DNA of 64,000 nt from CALOBA01 sp942491465. Lineage in GTDB: Bacteria > Pseudomonadota > Gammaproteobacteria > Chromatiales > Chromatiaceae. Made by a program: the position numbers and the translations under genes. Numbering within the stretch: the stretch's first letter is position 1; each line of letters starts with the position of its first letter. Below are positions 44,257 through 54,138 of the stretch, in pieces. The notes beneath the pieces are model-generated. The model had not been told where the DNA came from and ran no database searches. It worked only from the letters and a program-made list of their open reading frames with translations. The DNA lies in the NCBI GenBank assembly GCA_942491465.1, contig CALOBA010000078.1:51162-115161 (forward strand). Direction: 5' to 3'.

Positions 44257-47200
44257 CGCGCAGATGGAAGACAGCCCGTTTCGAGTGCTGATCATCGAAG
44301 ACTCGCCGACCATGCGCCTGGTCTGCCTGCGCGACCTGGAGGCCACCGGCATGCACTGCCAGGGCTGTGCCGACGGCGAGACCGGGCTGCGCATGCTCAA
44401 CGAGGCGGTGAAAGCCGGCGAGGCCTTCGACGGGCTGCTGCTCGACTGGCTGCTGCCGGGCATGGACGGGTGTGAGGTCCTGCGCGAGATCGGCGCCGAC
44501 CAGCGCCTGGACCACCTGTCGGTGATGATCTTCACCGACCACCCCGACGACGACGCCTACCAGCTCGCCAGTCAGCGTCCGAACAACGACATCCAGCTCA
44601 AGGAAGACCTGACGCTGCTGCCGTTTCGGATGCGCAAGTTCCTCACCACCTACAGCGATGTGGGCAGCATGGGCGACTGGCGCGGACGCCAGCTGTTCCG
44701 CAATCGCGACCAGCTCGGCGGCTCGATCCTGTTCGTCGACGACTCGCCGACGGTGTGCGCCAAGTACGGCGACCTGCTGCGCAACAACGGCTATGAGGTG
44801 CTGATCGCTCACTCCATGACCGAGGCCTTGGAGGTCGCCCGCCGCGACAAGCCCGATCTGGCCCTGGTGGACTACTTCATGCCCGGCGGCAACGGCGACG
44901 AACTCTGCCGCGCCCTGCTCGCGGACGACCGCACCCGCGATGTGACCGTGGTCATGCACTCCCAGCGCAAGGACGTGATCGAGGACGCGCTCAATGCCGG
45001 CGCCATCGACCTGATCTGGAAGGACGACCCGGTCAACATCTTCCTCATGCGCACCGCCTCGATCATGCGCACCCTGCGCGCGCACCGCCAGGCCAAGGAC
45101 CTGGATATCCTGTTCGCCGCCACCGGCGTGCTCGACGTGGGCGTGATGTCCTACAGCAGCGGGCAATGGCAGGAGTTCAACGACACCATGCATCGCTTTG
45201 TCGAGGAGTGCGGCAGCCTGGAGTGCTTCACCCCCGATCCGAACGAGCCGATGCCGCGCCGAGTGGTCGATCACCAGAGCCGGCGGCGCGCCTTCAATAT
45301 CCACGAGGTGGAGGTCGGCGACGACAGCCGCGTCGCCCTGATCCAGGACGTCACCGCCATGGCCGACGAGGCCGAGGTCCTGGCCAAGGCCCGCGACCAC
45401 GCCTTCGAGCTGGGCAATGCGAAGAGCCAGTTCCTGGCCAACATGAGCCATGAGATCCGCACCCCGCTCAACGGCGTGATCGGCATGCTGGAGCTGCTGC
45501 GTGGCTCCAAGCTCGACGACGAGCAGGGCCGCTTCACCGATACCGCCATCGCCTCGGCCGAGGCCCTGCTCAGCCTCATCGGCGACGTGCTCGACTTCTC
45601 CAAGATCGACGCCGGTCGGCTGGAGCTGGAAGAATGCGCGTTCAAGCTGCCGGTACTGGTGGAGGACATCGGCCAGATGCTCGCCGGCAGGGCCGCCGAG
45701 AAGGGGCTGGAGCTGATCTGCGAGGTCGAGCCCGACTGCCCGCTGCGGGTCAAGGGCGATCCCGGGCGGCTGCGCCAGGTCTTGATCAACCTGGTCGGCA
45801 ACGCGCTCAAGTTCACCAGTCGCGGCGAGGTCGGCCTGCGCCTGTGGCTGGAGCACCTCGAAGAGGACCACGCCGAGCTCGGCTTCGCCGTCTCCGACAC
45901 CGGTATCGGCATCGAGCCGGCGGCGCAGAAGCACATCTTCGAGGCCTTCCGCCAGGCCGACAACAGCACCACCCGCCGCTTCGGCGGCACCGGGCTGGGC
46001 CTGGCCATCTCCAACCAGCTGGTGGAGCTGATGGGCGGGCAGATGCGCATCGACAGCCAAGTCGGCGAGGGCAGCAGCTTCCAGTTCATCATTCGCCTCG
46101 CGCTGGCCGGCAACGGCGCCGTCGCCTGCCCCTGGCGCGGCGACGACGTCGCCCTGCTCGACGGCAAGCGTGCGCTGATTGCCGACGACAGCGCCAATCA
46201 TCGCCGCTATCTGCGCCGACTGTGCCAGGCCTGGCGCATGCACAGCGAGGAGGCCGAGGACGGGTGTCGCGCCCTGGAGCTGATCGAGCGTGCCGCCAAG
46301 TCCGGGCAACCCATCGACGTGCTGCTGCTCGACCGCATCATGCCCGAGCTCGGCGGCTTGGAGATGCTCGAACAGCTCGCCCGCCGCGACGACCTGCGCC
46401 GGCCGCGGGTGCTGCTGCTCTCGCCGATGGACGATGGCGACGAGGCGAATCGCGCCCGCGCCCTCGGCGTCGACGCCCGTCTGACCAAGCCCATCCGCCG
46501 CCAGGATCTGCTCGATGCCCTGTGCGGCCTGTTCGGCGCCGGCGCGCCGCGCCAGCAGGCCAAGCAGGGCCAGCAGACCGAGCGGCTCGACGGCTGCAAG
46601 GTGCTGGCGGTGGAGGACAACCGGGTCAACCAGCAGGTCCTGCGCGGCATTCTGGAGCGCGCCGGGGCCGAGGTGACCCTGGCCGACAACGGGGCCGACG
46701 CCCTGCAACGGCTCGATGAGGACGGCTTCGACCTGATCCTCATGGACTGCGAGATGCCGGTGCTCGACGGCTATGCCGCCACCCGCAAGCTGCGCGCCCT
46801 CGAGACCGAAGCCGGGCGGCTGCACGACCGCCAGGTAATCATCGCGCTGACCGCCCACACCGCCCTGGCCGAGCGCGAGAAGTGCATCGCCGCCGGCATG
46901 GACGACTACCTGTCGAAGCCGGTGCGGGCCGCACGCCTGATCCAGACCGTCAAGCGCTGGTGGCAGAACCCGGAGCGGGTGCGCGCCGGCATCCTGGCCC
47001 GCGCCCATCTCGCCGGGCCGGCGCAGGGGCAGGGCGGCGACGGCGATGCCGCGGTCGGCGCGGGAGCGCAGGAGGCGCAGCCCGCCCCGGCGGCGGGCGC
47101 CGCGGGGCCCGGATCTTCGCCGGCACCGGGCGACCCCGCCGCCGACAATAGCGACGCCGTTGCGGGCGCTCCGCTGCCCGCCACCGGGGCGGTGGCCGCC

Positions 47201-47728
47201 GCCGCCCCGGCGGCGCCGGCACCATCTCCAAAGCCGGCGCATGCAGCGGCTTCCACAAGCGCCGAGCAGACCGTCGCCAAACCTGCGCAAGGGGGCGCCG
47301 CCGACGCCTCGGACACCGCGATCGGCGCCGACGCCGCCGACATCCGCCTGCAGCGCCCGCTGCACGAGATCATCGACCAGCGCCGCATCGACAGCATTCG
47401 CGATGCCCTCGGTGACATCGGCCCGGTACTCCACCTGGCCATTGACGAAATCCCCCGCTGCCTGGAGCGAATCCGCCAAGCCCTGGATCGCGACCAGACC
47501 GTCGATGCCCGTCAGGCCGCCCACACCATGGCCGGCTTTCTTGCCAACCTGGGCGCCACCGATGCGGTTGCGAGGGCGCGCGAGATCGAGCGCGCGGTCC
47601 ACGGCGACGCCCGCGGCGCCGATGACACGACCCTGACCGCCCTCACCTTGGCCGCCAACGACGCCGTTGCCGCCTTCCATCTGCTCGCCGAGCAGGAGCG
47701 CCATCGGCTCGAGGCCGGCGGAGACTGA
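44243..47728 (+). CDS. Hybrid histidine kinase with four receiver domains and Hpt
   Basis: About 1161 residues from the ATG at 44243; another ATG lies 6 bp later. Domains in order: REC1 (13-125, FRVLIIEDSPTMRLV), REC2 (159-275, ILFVDDSPTVCAKY), a PAS-like region (290-375), and HisKA (394-460, phospho-His in MSHEIRTPLNG). Then HATPase_c (512-620; VGNALKFTSRGE, DTGIGI, GTGLGLAIS), REC3 (640-762, ALIADDSANHRRY with LLLDRIMPE), REC4 (785-905, VLAVEDNRVNQ with LILMDCEMPVLDGY). An Ala/Pro-rich linker leads to a C-terminal Hpt (1046-1152, His in AAHTMAGFLANLG). There is no transmembrane segment. HisKA rather than a CheA-type P1 domain means this is a phosphorelay kinase, not CheA. It is followed 5 bp later by a GGDEF enzyme, its likely output. 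Confidence 0.93.
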   Translation: MTMTDAQMEDSPFRVLIIEDSPTMRLVCLRDLEATGMHCQGCADGETGLRMLNEAVKAGEAFDGLLLDWLLPGMDGCEVLREIGADQRLDHLSVMIFTDHPDDDAYQLASQRPNNDIQLKEDLTLLPFRMRKFLTTYSDVGSMGDWRGRQLFRNRDQLGGSILFVDDSPTVCAKYGDLLRNNGYEVLIAHSMTEALEVARRDKPDLALVDYFMPGGNGDELCRALLADDRTRDVTVVMHSQRKDVIEDALNAGAIDLIWKDDPVNIFLMRTASIMRTLRAHRQAKDLDILFAATGVLDVGVMSYSSGQWQEFNDTMHRFVEECGSLECFTPDPNEPMPRRVVDHQSRRRAFNIHEVEVGDDSRVALIQDVTAMADEAEVLAKARDHAFELGNAKSQFLANMSHEIRTPLNGVIGMLELLRGSKLDDEQGRFTDTAIASAEALLSLIGDVLDFSKIDAGRLELEECAFKLPVLVEDIGQMLAGRAAEKGLELICEVEPDCPLRVKGDPGRLRQVLINLVGNALKFTSRGEVGLRLWLEHLEEDHAELGFAVSDTGIGIEPAAQKHIFEAFRQADNSTTRRFGGTGLGLAISNQLVELMGGQMRIDSQVGEGSSFQFIIRLALAGNGAVACPWRGDDVALLDGKRALIADDSANHRRYLRRLCQAWRMHSEEAEDGCRALELIERAAKSGQPIDVLLLDRIMPELGGLEMLEQLARRDDLRRPRVLLLSPMDDGDEANRARALGVDARLTKPIRRQDLLDALCGLFGAGAPRQQAKQGQQTERLDGCKVLAVEDNRVNQQVLRGILERAGAEVTLADNGADALQRLDEDGFDLILMDCEMPVLDGYAATRKLRALETEAGRLHDRQVIIALTAHTALAEREKCIAAGMDDYLSKPVRAARLIQTVKRWWQNPERVRAGILARAHLAGPAQGQGGDGDAAVGAGAQEAQPAPAAGAAGPGSSPAPGDPAADNSDAVAGAPLPATGAVAAAAPAAPAPSPKPAHAAASTSAEQTVAKPAQGGAADASDTAIGADAADIRLQRPLHEIIDQRRIDSIRDALGDIGPVLHLAIDEIPRCLERIRQALDRDQTVDARQAAHTMAGFLANLGATDAVARAREIERAVHGDARGADDTTLTALTLAANDAVAAFHLLAEQERHRLEAGGD

Positions 47729-47733
47729 TCCCG

Positions 47734-49113
47734 ATGCGACTGGACTGTGACGACAAAGCCTTGCTGCGGGTCCTGGTGGTGGATGATGATCCGGTTCTGC
47801 GACTGGCCTTATCCTGCTTCATGGAGCGCCTCGACTTCGATGTCCGCCGCTGTGAGAACGGCCAGCAGGCGGTCGAGCAGTTCGCCGATCAGGGTGCCGA
47901 CATCGTCCTGATGGACGCGACCATGCCGGTCATGGATGGCTTCTCCGCCTGCGAGGCGATCCGCGTGCTGCCCAACGGCGAGCATGTGCCGATCGTCATG
48001 ATCACCGGCTACGAAGACGAGCCATCCATCGACCGGGCCTTTGCCTGCGGCGCCTCCGAGTGCATCACCAAGCCGATCCTCTGGCCGGTGCTGCGCAACC
48101 GCATCCGCCATCTCGTGGCCGCCGCCCGCGCCGAGCGCCAGCTACGCCAGGACTGGGCCTTTTTCCAATCGTTGCTGGACGCCATGCCGGACCCGACCGT
48201 GGTCATCGACCGCGCCGGGCAGGTGCGCTGGTTCAACGGCCAAACCCGTATCTGCCTGGCGATGGAAGAGCCGATCATCGACCAGGCCCTGCGTCTGAGC
48301 CACGACACCGAGATCCTCGGCGCGCCCTGGCCGGACAGCGACGAAGGGATCGAGCGCGAGCACATCATCCCGCGCATCAGCGAGCACCTCGAGCGCAGCC
48401 CAGACTCGCTGATCCTGCTGCTGCGCCATGCCGATGCCGACGGCAACGCCGCCTATTCCGAACTGCACGGTCGAGCACTGCGCGACAACTGCGGCGACGC
48501 CTACGGCTTCATCCTGCGCTTTCAAGACGTCAGCGCCCGCGAGCGTGAGCGTCGCCAGCTCCACCGCGACCTGCACGCGACGGGTCATCTGGCCCGCTCC
48601 GACGCCCTTACCGGGCTCGCCAACCGGCTACGCTTCGACGAGCGCCTGCGCGAGGCCCTGTATGCCGCCGGTCGCAATCACCGGCGCTTGGCGCTGCTGT
48701 TCATCGACCTCGACGGCTTCAAGGAGATCAACGACAAGTTCGGCCACGCCGCCGGCGACCTGATGCTCCAGGAGGTCGGCGCGCGGCTGCGCGACACCGT
48801 GCGCGGAGGCGATACCGTCGCGCGCATCGGCGGCGACGAGTTCGCCGTGCTGCTCGCCGACATCCACCGCGACGCCGTCGTCGCCGGACTCTGCGAGCGG
48901 CTGCTCGGCAAGATCTCGGCCCCGGTCAAGCTCGACCACGTCGAGCGCAGCATCGGCGCCAGCATCGGGGTGAGCCTATACCCCGACCACGGCAGCAGCA
49001 GCGCGGCACTGATCCAGGCCGCCGACCACGCCATGTATCAGGTCAAGAAGAGCGGCAAAAACGCCGTGCGCTTCTACTCGCCGGACCCCGACAGCGACCT
49101 CGCCCGCGGCTGA
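47734..49113 (+). CDS. REC-PAS-GGDEF diguanylate cyclase
   Basis: A 459-residue response regulator. The receiver domain (12-125) has VLVVDDDPVLRLAL and acceptor Asp in IVLMDATMPVMDGF. A PAS-like domain (about 145-270) follows. The GGDEF domain (285-450) has LTGLANRLRFDERL, FIDLDGFKEINDKFGH and an intact active loop RIGGDEFAVLL near residue 366. An RxxD inhibitory site (RGGD) lies exactly five residues before GGDEF, so product inhibition by c-di-GMP is expected. It resembles WspR in position and logic and sits 5 bp after the hybrid kinase. Confidence 0.94.
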   Translation: MRLDCDDKALLRVLVVDDDPVLRLALSCFMERLDFDVRRCENGQQAVEQFADQGADIVLMDATMPVMDGFSACEAIRVLPNGEHVPIVMITGYEDEPSIDRAFACGASECITKPILWPVLRNRIRHLVAAARAERQLRQDWAFFQSLLDAMPDPTVVIDRAGQVRWFNGQTRICLAMEEPIIDQALRLSHDTEILGAPWPDSDEGIEREHIIPRISEHLERSPDSLILLLRHADADGNAAYSELHGRALRDNCGDAYGFILRFQDVSARERERRQLHRDLHATGHLARSDALTGLANRLRFDERLREALYAAGRNHRRLALLFIDLDGFKEINDKFGHAAGDLMLQEVGARLRDTVRGGDTVARIGGDEFAVLLADIHRDAVVAGLCERLLGKISAPVKLDHVERSIGASIGVSLYPDHGSSSAALIQAADHAMYQVKKSGKNAVRFYSPDPDSDLARG

Positions 49114-49232
49114 GCCGGCTGGGGCGGGACGCTCCGTCAACGCGCAATGGCTGGACTGATGGCCGTTGCGACGGGCCTGCACGGTGCTAGGCCAAGTGCT
49201 ACGCTTGGTCTTTTACCCTTGGAGGAAACCCG

Positions 49233-50195
49233 ATGCGCAACAGCCTGCAAACACTCGTACTACTGACTTTTTGCTCCCCCTTGGCCCTGGCGGAGACCGC
49301 GGAACGCGGTCCCGCGCTGCCGGACTACGCCGCCGAGCAGGTGGCCCCCGACGTGCATGTGATCCATGGTCCAGTGGGCTATCCGAGCCCTGAGAATCAG
49401 GGCTTTATGAACAACCCTGCCTTTATCATCACCACCCAAGGCGTGGTGGTGGTGGACCCGGGTTCCAGCGTGCAGTCCGGTGAGATGGTATTGCGCCAGA
49501 TCCGCAAGCTGACCGACAAACCCCTGCTCGCCGTACTCAACACGCACGTGCACGGCGACCACTGGCTGGGCAATCAGGCCATGCGGGCGGAGCGGCCGGA
49601 GGTACCGATCTATGGCCATCCCAAGATGATCGCCGCGGTCGAGCAAGGCGCCGGCGCCGAATGGGAAGACCGGATGCTGCGGGCCACCGACAACGCCACC
49701 GCCGGGACCAAGGCCATCGGCCCCAACGAGGCAATGGGCGACGGCGATGAGCTGACCCTGGGTGGGCTGTCCTATCGCTTCCATCACTTCGGTCAACAGC
49801 ATTCCCAGACGGATCTGATGATCGAGGTGCCGGAGAAGTCGCTGCTCTTCCTCGCCGACAACGCCAACAACAAGCGCATCGTGCGCATGGACGACGGCTC
49901 CTTCAGCGGCCTCATCGCGGGCCTGCAACAGATCAAGACCCGGACAACGGCCAAGGTACTGGTCCCCGGCCACGGCCACACCGGCGGTTGGGAGATCGTG
50001 GACCAGAATCTGGACTACTTCACCACCGTCTACGGCAGCGTGCAGGAACTGTTCGAGGAAGACGTCAGCGACTTCGAGATGAAGCCCCTGATCGCCGAGC
50101 GCCTGGTTGCCTTCCGCGATTGGGCAGGGCTGGATGATGAACTTGGCAAGCACATCTCCATCGCGTACCTGCAAGTGGAGGCCGAGGCGTTCTAA
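49233..50195 (+). CDS. Exported metallo-beta-lactamase-fold hydrolase
   Basis: A 320-residue protein with a signal peptide (LQTLVLLTFCSPLALA/ET). Zinc ligands are visible as NTHVHGDHWLGN (HxHxDH), a His in FGQQHSQTDLMI, and late PGHGHTGG. It belongs to the MBL-fold group that includes SoxH-like and quinoprotein-associated hydrolases. Substrate unknown, probably periplasmic. A strong TTGGAGGAAA ribosome-binding site precedes the ATG at 49233. It is transcribed alone. Confidence 0.87.
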   Translation: MRNSLQTLVLLTFCSPLALAETAERGPALPDYAAEQVAPDVHVIHGPVGYPSPENQGFMNNPAFIITTQGVVVVDPGSSVQSGEMVLRQIRKLTDKPLLAVLNTHVHGDHWLGNQAMRAERPEVPIYGHPKMIAAVEQGAGAEWEDRMLRATDNATAGTKAIGPNEAMGDGDELTLGGLSYRFHHFGQQHSQTDLMIEVPEKSLLFLADNANNKRIVRMDDGSFSGLIAGLQQIKTRTTAKVLVPGHGHTGGWEIVDQNLDYFTTVYGSVQELFEEDVSDFEMKPLIAERLVAFRDWAGLDDELGKHISIAYLQVEAEAF

Positions 50196-50237
50196 GACGC
50201 CCGGGCTCGACTTGGCCAGCGCCGTCTGGGCTTGGAC

Positions 50238-51433
50238 TTACCCCGAGGCCGGAACCAAGCGCAGCCGCCCCGCGACCCGCGCATGCTCCGCGGCGATCTC
50301 CGGGTGATTCGGCGCCAGGGCCAGGGCCTGGTCCAGCAGGCTCCGGGCCTCGCGCAGGCGGTCGCAGGCGGCGGTTGCGTCGCCCCGTTGGTGTTGGAGA
50401 TCGGCGAGCCTGCGCAGCGCGATGCCCTTTTCGTTGTGCGCAACCACATCATCCGGCGCCTGCCCCAGGGCCTCTTCGAGGCTCACCCTGGCCTGCAGGT
50501 ACGCGGTCTGCGCTGCCCCATGCCGGGCGAGTTCGGCGGCCAGCTCGCCGATGCGTCGCGCAACCGTCCCCGCAGCATAGGCCGTCTCCAGCCGCAGCTC
50601 CGCGCGCAGCGCCGCCAAGGCCCCGCCGACGGCATAGCGGGCATTGGCCAGGGCCTGGTCCATGACCCCGCGCCACTCCCTCCAGCCCCGCTCCCAATCC
50701 TGCCGATTGGCGTGGTGGATCGCCTCGGCGACGGCCTCCGGGTCGTCGCTGCCGCGGGCGCGATAGATGGCCTCCAGCGCGGCATGGGCCTCGCGGGTGG
50801 GCGCGGGCTCCAGCGCGGCAATGAGGCGCGCAGCAGGTCGTGGATGCGGTAGCGGTCGGAGCGGTTGGGGTCGGGCCAGACGAAGGAGAAGCCGACGAGG
50901 GTGGCGAATGCGGCGCGGCTGGCGTCGAAGTGCAGGCACCCGCCGAGGGTGAAGTAGAGCGCGCGGTCGAAGCCGCGGGCGGCGGCGAGCAAGGTGACGG
51001 CGGATTGGACCTCGGCGCTGCTGTACTTGAGTAGCCGTCGGACCAGCGCGCGGCCCAGGTCGCGGTGGGTGCCGTCGGTGCCCGCGGGGAAGTCTGCGAC
51101 CTTCAGCCGCTCGCCCCGCGTGCGGGCTTGCAGGCAGAGGTCGGCGGCGAGGCCGAGGTACAGAGGATGGACCTGATCGGGCGCGATCTCGGTGGTTCGG
51201 ATCAGCGCGGCACGCAGCGACCGGTCGGGATCGGTATCGAAATCCGTCGGCGCACGACGCCCAAGCGCACGAACCAGATAACCATTGGCATCGCCCGGCT
51301 CCAACAGCATCCGCTCCTGGGGCGGCTCGGCGTGCAAGTAGCGCAGGAACAGCCGGCGTTCGCCCAGGCGGTCGGCGAACAGCGCCAGGGCGCGGTCGTG
51401 CTCGGTGGTGCGGGTGGGTTGTGCGATGGGCAT
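50238..51433 (-). pseudogene. Frameshifted STAND-type/TPR protein remnant
   Basis: The first part (start ATG at 51433) reads as the back end of a STAND NTPase, including DQVHPLYLGLAADLCLQ, SAVTLLAAARGFDRALYFTL and a winged-helix tail ending YRIHDLLR near 50840. A single-base shift at about 50835 moves the continuation into another frame (LIAALEPAPTREAHAALEAI) with TPR helices to 50238. No P-loop is present upstream, so the ATPase front is missing as well. It carries both a 5' loss and a frameshift, hence a decayed gene. STAND/TPR proteins are often sensors in defence or signalling. Confidence 0.65.
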
Positions 51434-51524
51434 GGAGCAGTTGCGTTGATCGTGTCTTGCCGGCGGCGCCCGAGGATAGCGAGGGGAGCGCATCGGCGCC
51501 GGGAGGGATGCATCGCCGCGAGGG

Positions 51525-51827
51525 TCAGATTGAGCCCCGTTGCTGCCAGGCGCGGGGATTGCGGCTGCCGTGCATGACCGCGAGAACCATGATCGCATCG
51601 TCCTCGATCCGGTAGAAGGCACCGAACGGGAAGCGATGAATCACTGCACGACGGGTTTGCCGGTGGACTACGGGGTAGCTTTGCGGGTTCTCGGCGACCC
51701 GATCGAAGGTGTCGAGCACTTCGTCCAAGAAATCGCCTCCCAGCCCTGGGCGCTGTCGCTCATACCAGTCACTTGCCTGTTCAATGTCAGCCTGCGCCTC
51801 CGGGCGAACATAGACAGCGATGGTCAC
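51525..51827 (-). CDS. RelE/ParE-superfamily toxin
   Basis: With a GTG start at 51827 the product is 100 residues, the usual size. The ParE/RelE fold is visible: VYVRPEAQADIEQASDWYERQ, LDEVLDTFDRVAENPQSYPVV, and the C-terminal strands VIHRFPFGAFYRIEDDAIMVLAVMHG. It inhibits gyrase or cleaves mRNA depending on subgroup, which cannot be told here. The start overlaps the antitoxin stop (GTGA), the standard antitoxin-first coupling. Confidence 0.88.
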   Translation of the reverse strand: MTIAVYVRPEAQADIEQASDWYERQRPGLGGDFLDEVLDTFDRVAENPQSYPVVHRQTRRAVIHRFPFGAFYRIEDDAIMVLAVMHGSRNPRAWQQRGSI

Positions 51828-52054
51828 AACCGGTCGCGGATCTCGGCGATGACCTCCGCGGCCGGCCGTCCTCGATCGCCATCGGCCGCATAGGCGTCCA
51901 GGCGGCGATCGAGCTCCTCGGTCTGTTCTTGGGTCAGCGGCAGGTTTGCCTGGTCCGCGGCGATGCTGTCCCACAGGTCCTCGACCAAGCGGATACGCTC
52001 GGCAATCGGCAGCTGGCGAAGGTTGGCTTGCATGTTCTTGGCCTCGGGCATCAA
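51824..52054 (-). CDS. Addiction-module antitoxin (RelB/ParD-like)
   Basis: A 76-residue protein with the addiction-module motif RIRLVEDLWDSIAAD and a C-terminal helix EELDRRLDAYAADGD. It should neutralise the toxin encoded directly after it and autoregulate the pair. Three ATGs (52054, 52051 and 52033) could serve as start; the third sits just before the conserved LRQLPIAERIRLVED. Confidence 0.88.
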   Translation of the reverse strand: MMPEAKNMQANLRQLPIAERIRLVEDLWDSIAADQANLPLTQEQTEELDRRLDAYAADGDRGRPAAEVIAEIRDRL

Positions 52055-52149
52055 TGAGTCACTCGTAGCCTAGCAGACGGCAACCGGCATAGTCGCAGCA
52101 CATGGCATGCAAGTGCGGTACTTGTGATGTCGCGAGACCGGGCGTCGTT

Positions 52150-52213
52150 TCGGGAGCGACTTGTACTGGGGACTAGCCCCGTCGCGGCAGGTCGCGATTG
52201 AAAATCGCTCCCA
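52150..52213. repeat. REP-like structured intergenic unit
   Basis: GGGAGCGA (52152-52159) pairs with TCGCTCCC (52205-52212), enclosing an internal hairpin GCGAT/ATCGC and a GGGG/CCCC stem. The outer GTGGGAGCGA-type arms resemble REP elements of other high-GC gammaproteobacteria. The rest of the 455-bp gap 52055-52509 holds only one short inverted repeat (GGTCGAC/GTCGACC, about 52390-52413). Confidence 0.5.
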
Positions 52214-52509
52214 CAAAGGTCGCGGGGCTCGGCCTTTTCATGGTGGCGCACGCGTGCTGGGCTGTCGAGGTGTCGAGACCTATTGTCGAGTCGCTTGCCG
52301 TGCTGATGCGTGTCGGCCTGCCGACACTCCCAGGCCGACATGCCCGGCGGGGGCTGCGGTGGTCGAAGTCGCCGGAGCGTCGACCTCCAGGTCGACACGC
52401 GTTTGCGTCGACCGGCGAACGCTTGCGTTGTTCGCGACAAACAGGCACGCCGGTCAACGCTTGTCCGCAAGATCGCGTGTCTTTCGCGGCTTCGCGTGAA
52501 ACATTCGGG

Positions 52510-54138
52510 CTAGGCCGCCAACCCCCGCCCCCGCAACCCCTTGATCTGATCGCGAATGGCCGCCGCGCGCTCGAATTCCAGGTCCTTGGCGGCCTGGTAC
52601 ATCTCTTTCTCCAGCGCCTTGACCCGTTTGGCCATCTGCTGGGGGGTGAGGTTGGCGTATTCGGCCACCTCGTCGGCGACACGGGCGTAGTCGCGGGCCT
52701 TCATGGGGGCGCCGGGGGTGTGCGCCTCCATGATGTCGGCGACGGCCTTTTGGATGGTCTTGGGGGTGATGCCGTTGGCCGTGTTGTGCTCGACCTGGCG
52801 GGCGCGGCGGCGCTCGGTCTCGTCGATGGCGCGCTGCATGGAGCCGGTGATCTTGTCGGCATAGAGGATCGCCTTGCCGCGGGCGTTGCGCGCGGCGCGG
52901 CCGATGGTCTGGATCAGCGAGCCCTCGGAGCGCAGGAAGCCTTCCTTGTCGGCGTCGAGGATGGCGACCAGGCTGACCTCGGGCATGTCCAGGCCCTCGC
53001 GCAGCAGGTTGATGCCCACCAGGACGTCGAATTCGCCGAGCCGCAGGTCGCGGATGATCTCCACGCGCTCGACGGTGTCGATGTCCGAGTGCAGATAGCG
53101 CACGCGCACGCCGTGGTCGCTCAGATAGTCGGTGAGGTCCTCGGCCATGCGCTTGGTGAGCGTGGTGGCCAGGACGCGCTCCTCATGGCGGGTGCGCTCG
53201 CGGATCTCGGAGAGCAGGTCGTCGACCTGGGTCAGGGCCGGGCGCACCTCGAGTTCGGGGTCGATCAGGCCGGTGGGGCGCACCACCTGCTCGATGATGG
53301 CGCCGGAGCGGTCGATCTCGTAGGCCCGCGGCGTGGCCGAGACGTAGATGGCCTGGGGCTGCTTGGCCTCGAACTCCTCGAAGCGCATGGGCCGGTTGTC
53401 GAGGGCCGAGGGCAGCCGAAAGCCGTAATCGACCAGGTTCTCCTTGCGCGAGCGATCCCCGCGGTACATGCCGCCGAGCTGGGGGACGGTCACATGGCTC
53501 TCGTCGATGACCAGCAGGGCGTTGCCGGGCAGGTAGTCGAACAGCGTCGGCGGCGGCTCGCCGGGGCCGCGACCGGAGAGATAGCGGGAGTAGTTCTCGA
53601 TGCCGGAGCAGTAGCCGACCTCCACCATCATCTCCAGGTCGAAGATGGTGCGCTGCTCCAGGCGCTGGGCCTCCACCAGCTTGTCATTGTCACGCAGCCA
53701 AGTGAGGCGATCGCGCAGCTCGTCCTTGATCTGCTCCACGGCGTTCAAGACCACCTCGCGGGGGGTGGCGTAGTGGGTCTTGGGGAAGACGGTGTAGCGC
53801 GGCACCTTGCAGCGGACCTCGCCGGTGAGGGGGTCGAACAGCGACAGGGCCTCGATCTCGTCGTCGAACAGTTCCACGCGCACGGCCTCCTCGTCGGACT
53901 CGGCGGGGTAGATGTCGATGACGTCGCCGCGCACCCGGTAGGTGCCGCGGGAGAGCTCGATCTCGTTGCGGCGGTATTGCAGCGCGGCGAGCCGGCGCAG
54001 CAGGGCGCGCTGGTCGATGAGTTCGCCGCGGGACAGGTGCAGGACCATCTTTAGATAGGCCTCCGGGTCGCCGAGGCCGTAGATGCTCGACACCGTCGCG
54101 ACGATGATGACGTCCGGGCGCTCCAGCAGCGCCTTGGT
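52510..54138 (-). pseudogene. uvrB: UvrB, 5'-truncated
   Basis: About 543 codons of UvrB are intact, from TKALLERPDVIIVATVSSIY through the conserved beta-hairpin and helicase motifs (LLVIDESHVTVPQLGGMYRG, SATPRAYE, LVGINLLREGLDMPEVSLVA, QTIGRAARNARGKAILYAD) to a complete C-terminal UVR domain (KEMYQAAKDLEFERAAAIRD). Homology ends abruptly at 54138, and the next sequence is unrelated and reaches an in-frame TAG within six codons. Full UvrB is about 670 residues, so the first ~130 residues, including the Walker A P-loop, are gone. Without the P-loop the product cannot work in excision repair. Another copy must exist, or the junction is an assembly or rearrangement artefact. Confidence 0.9.

Noticed and set aside
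43532..47704. A 1390-codon open frame on the minus strand opposite cheR and the hybrid kinase
   Set aside because: It mirrors third-position GC of the sense genes and has no recognisable domain. The sense strand carries complete kinase and receiver motifs.
52198..54054. A 618-codon open frame opposite uvrB
   Set aside because: Antisense of a well-conserved gene with no motif of its own.
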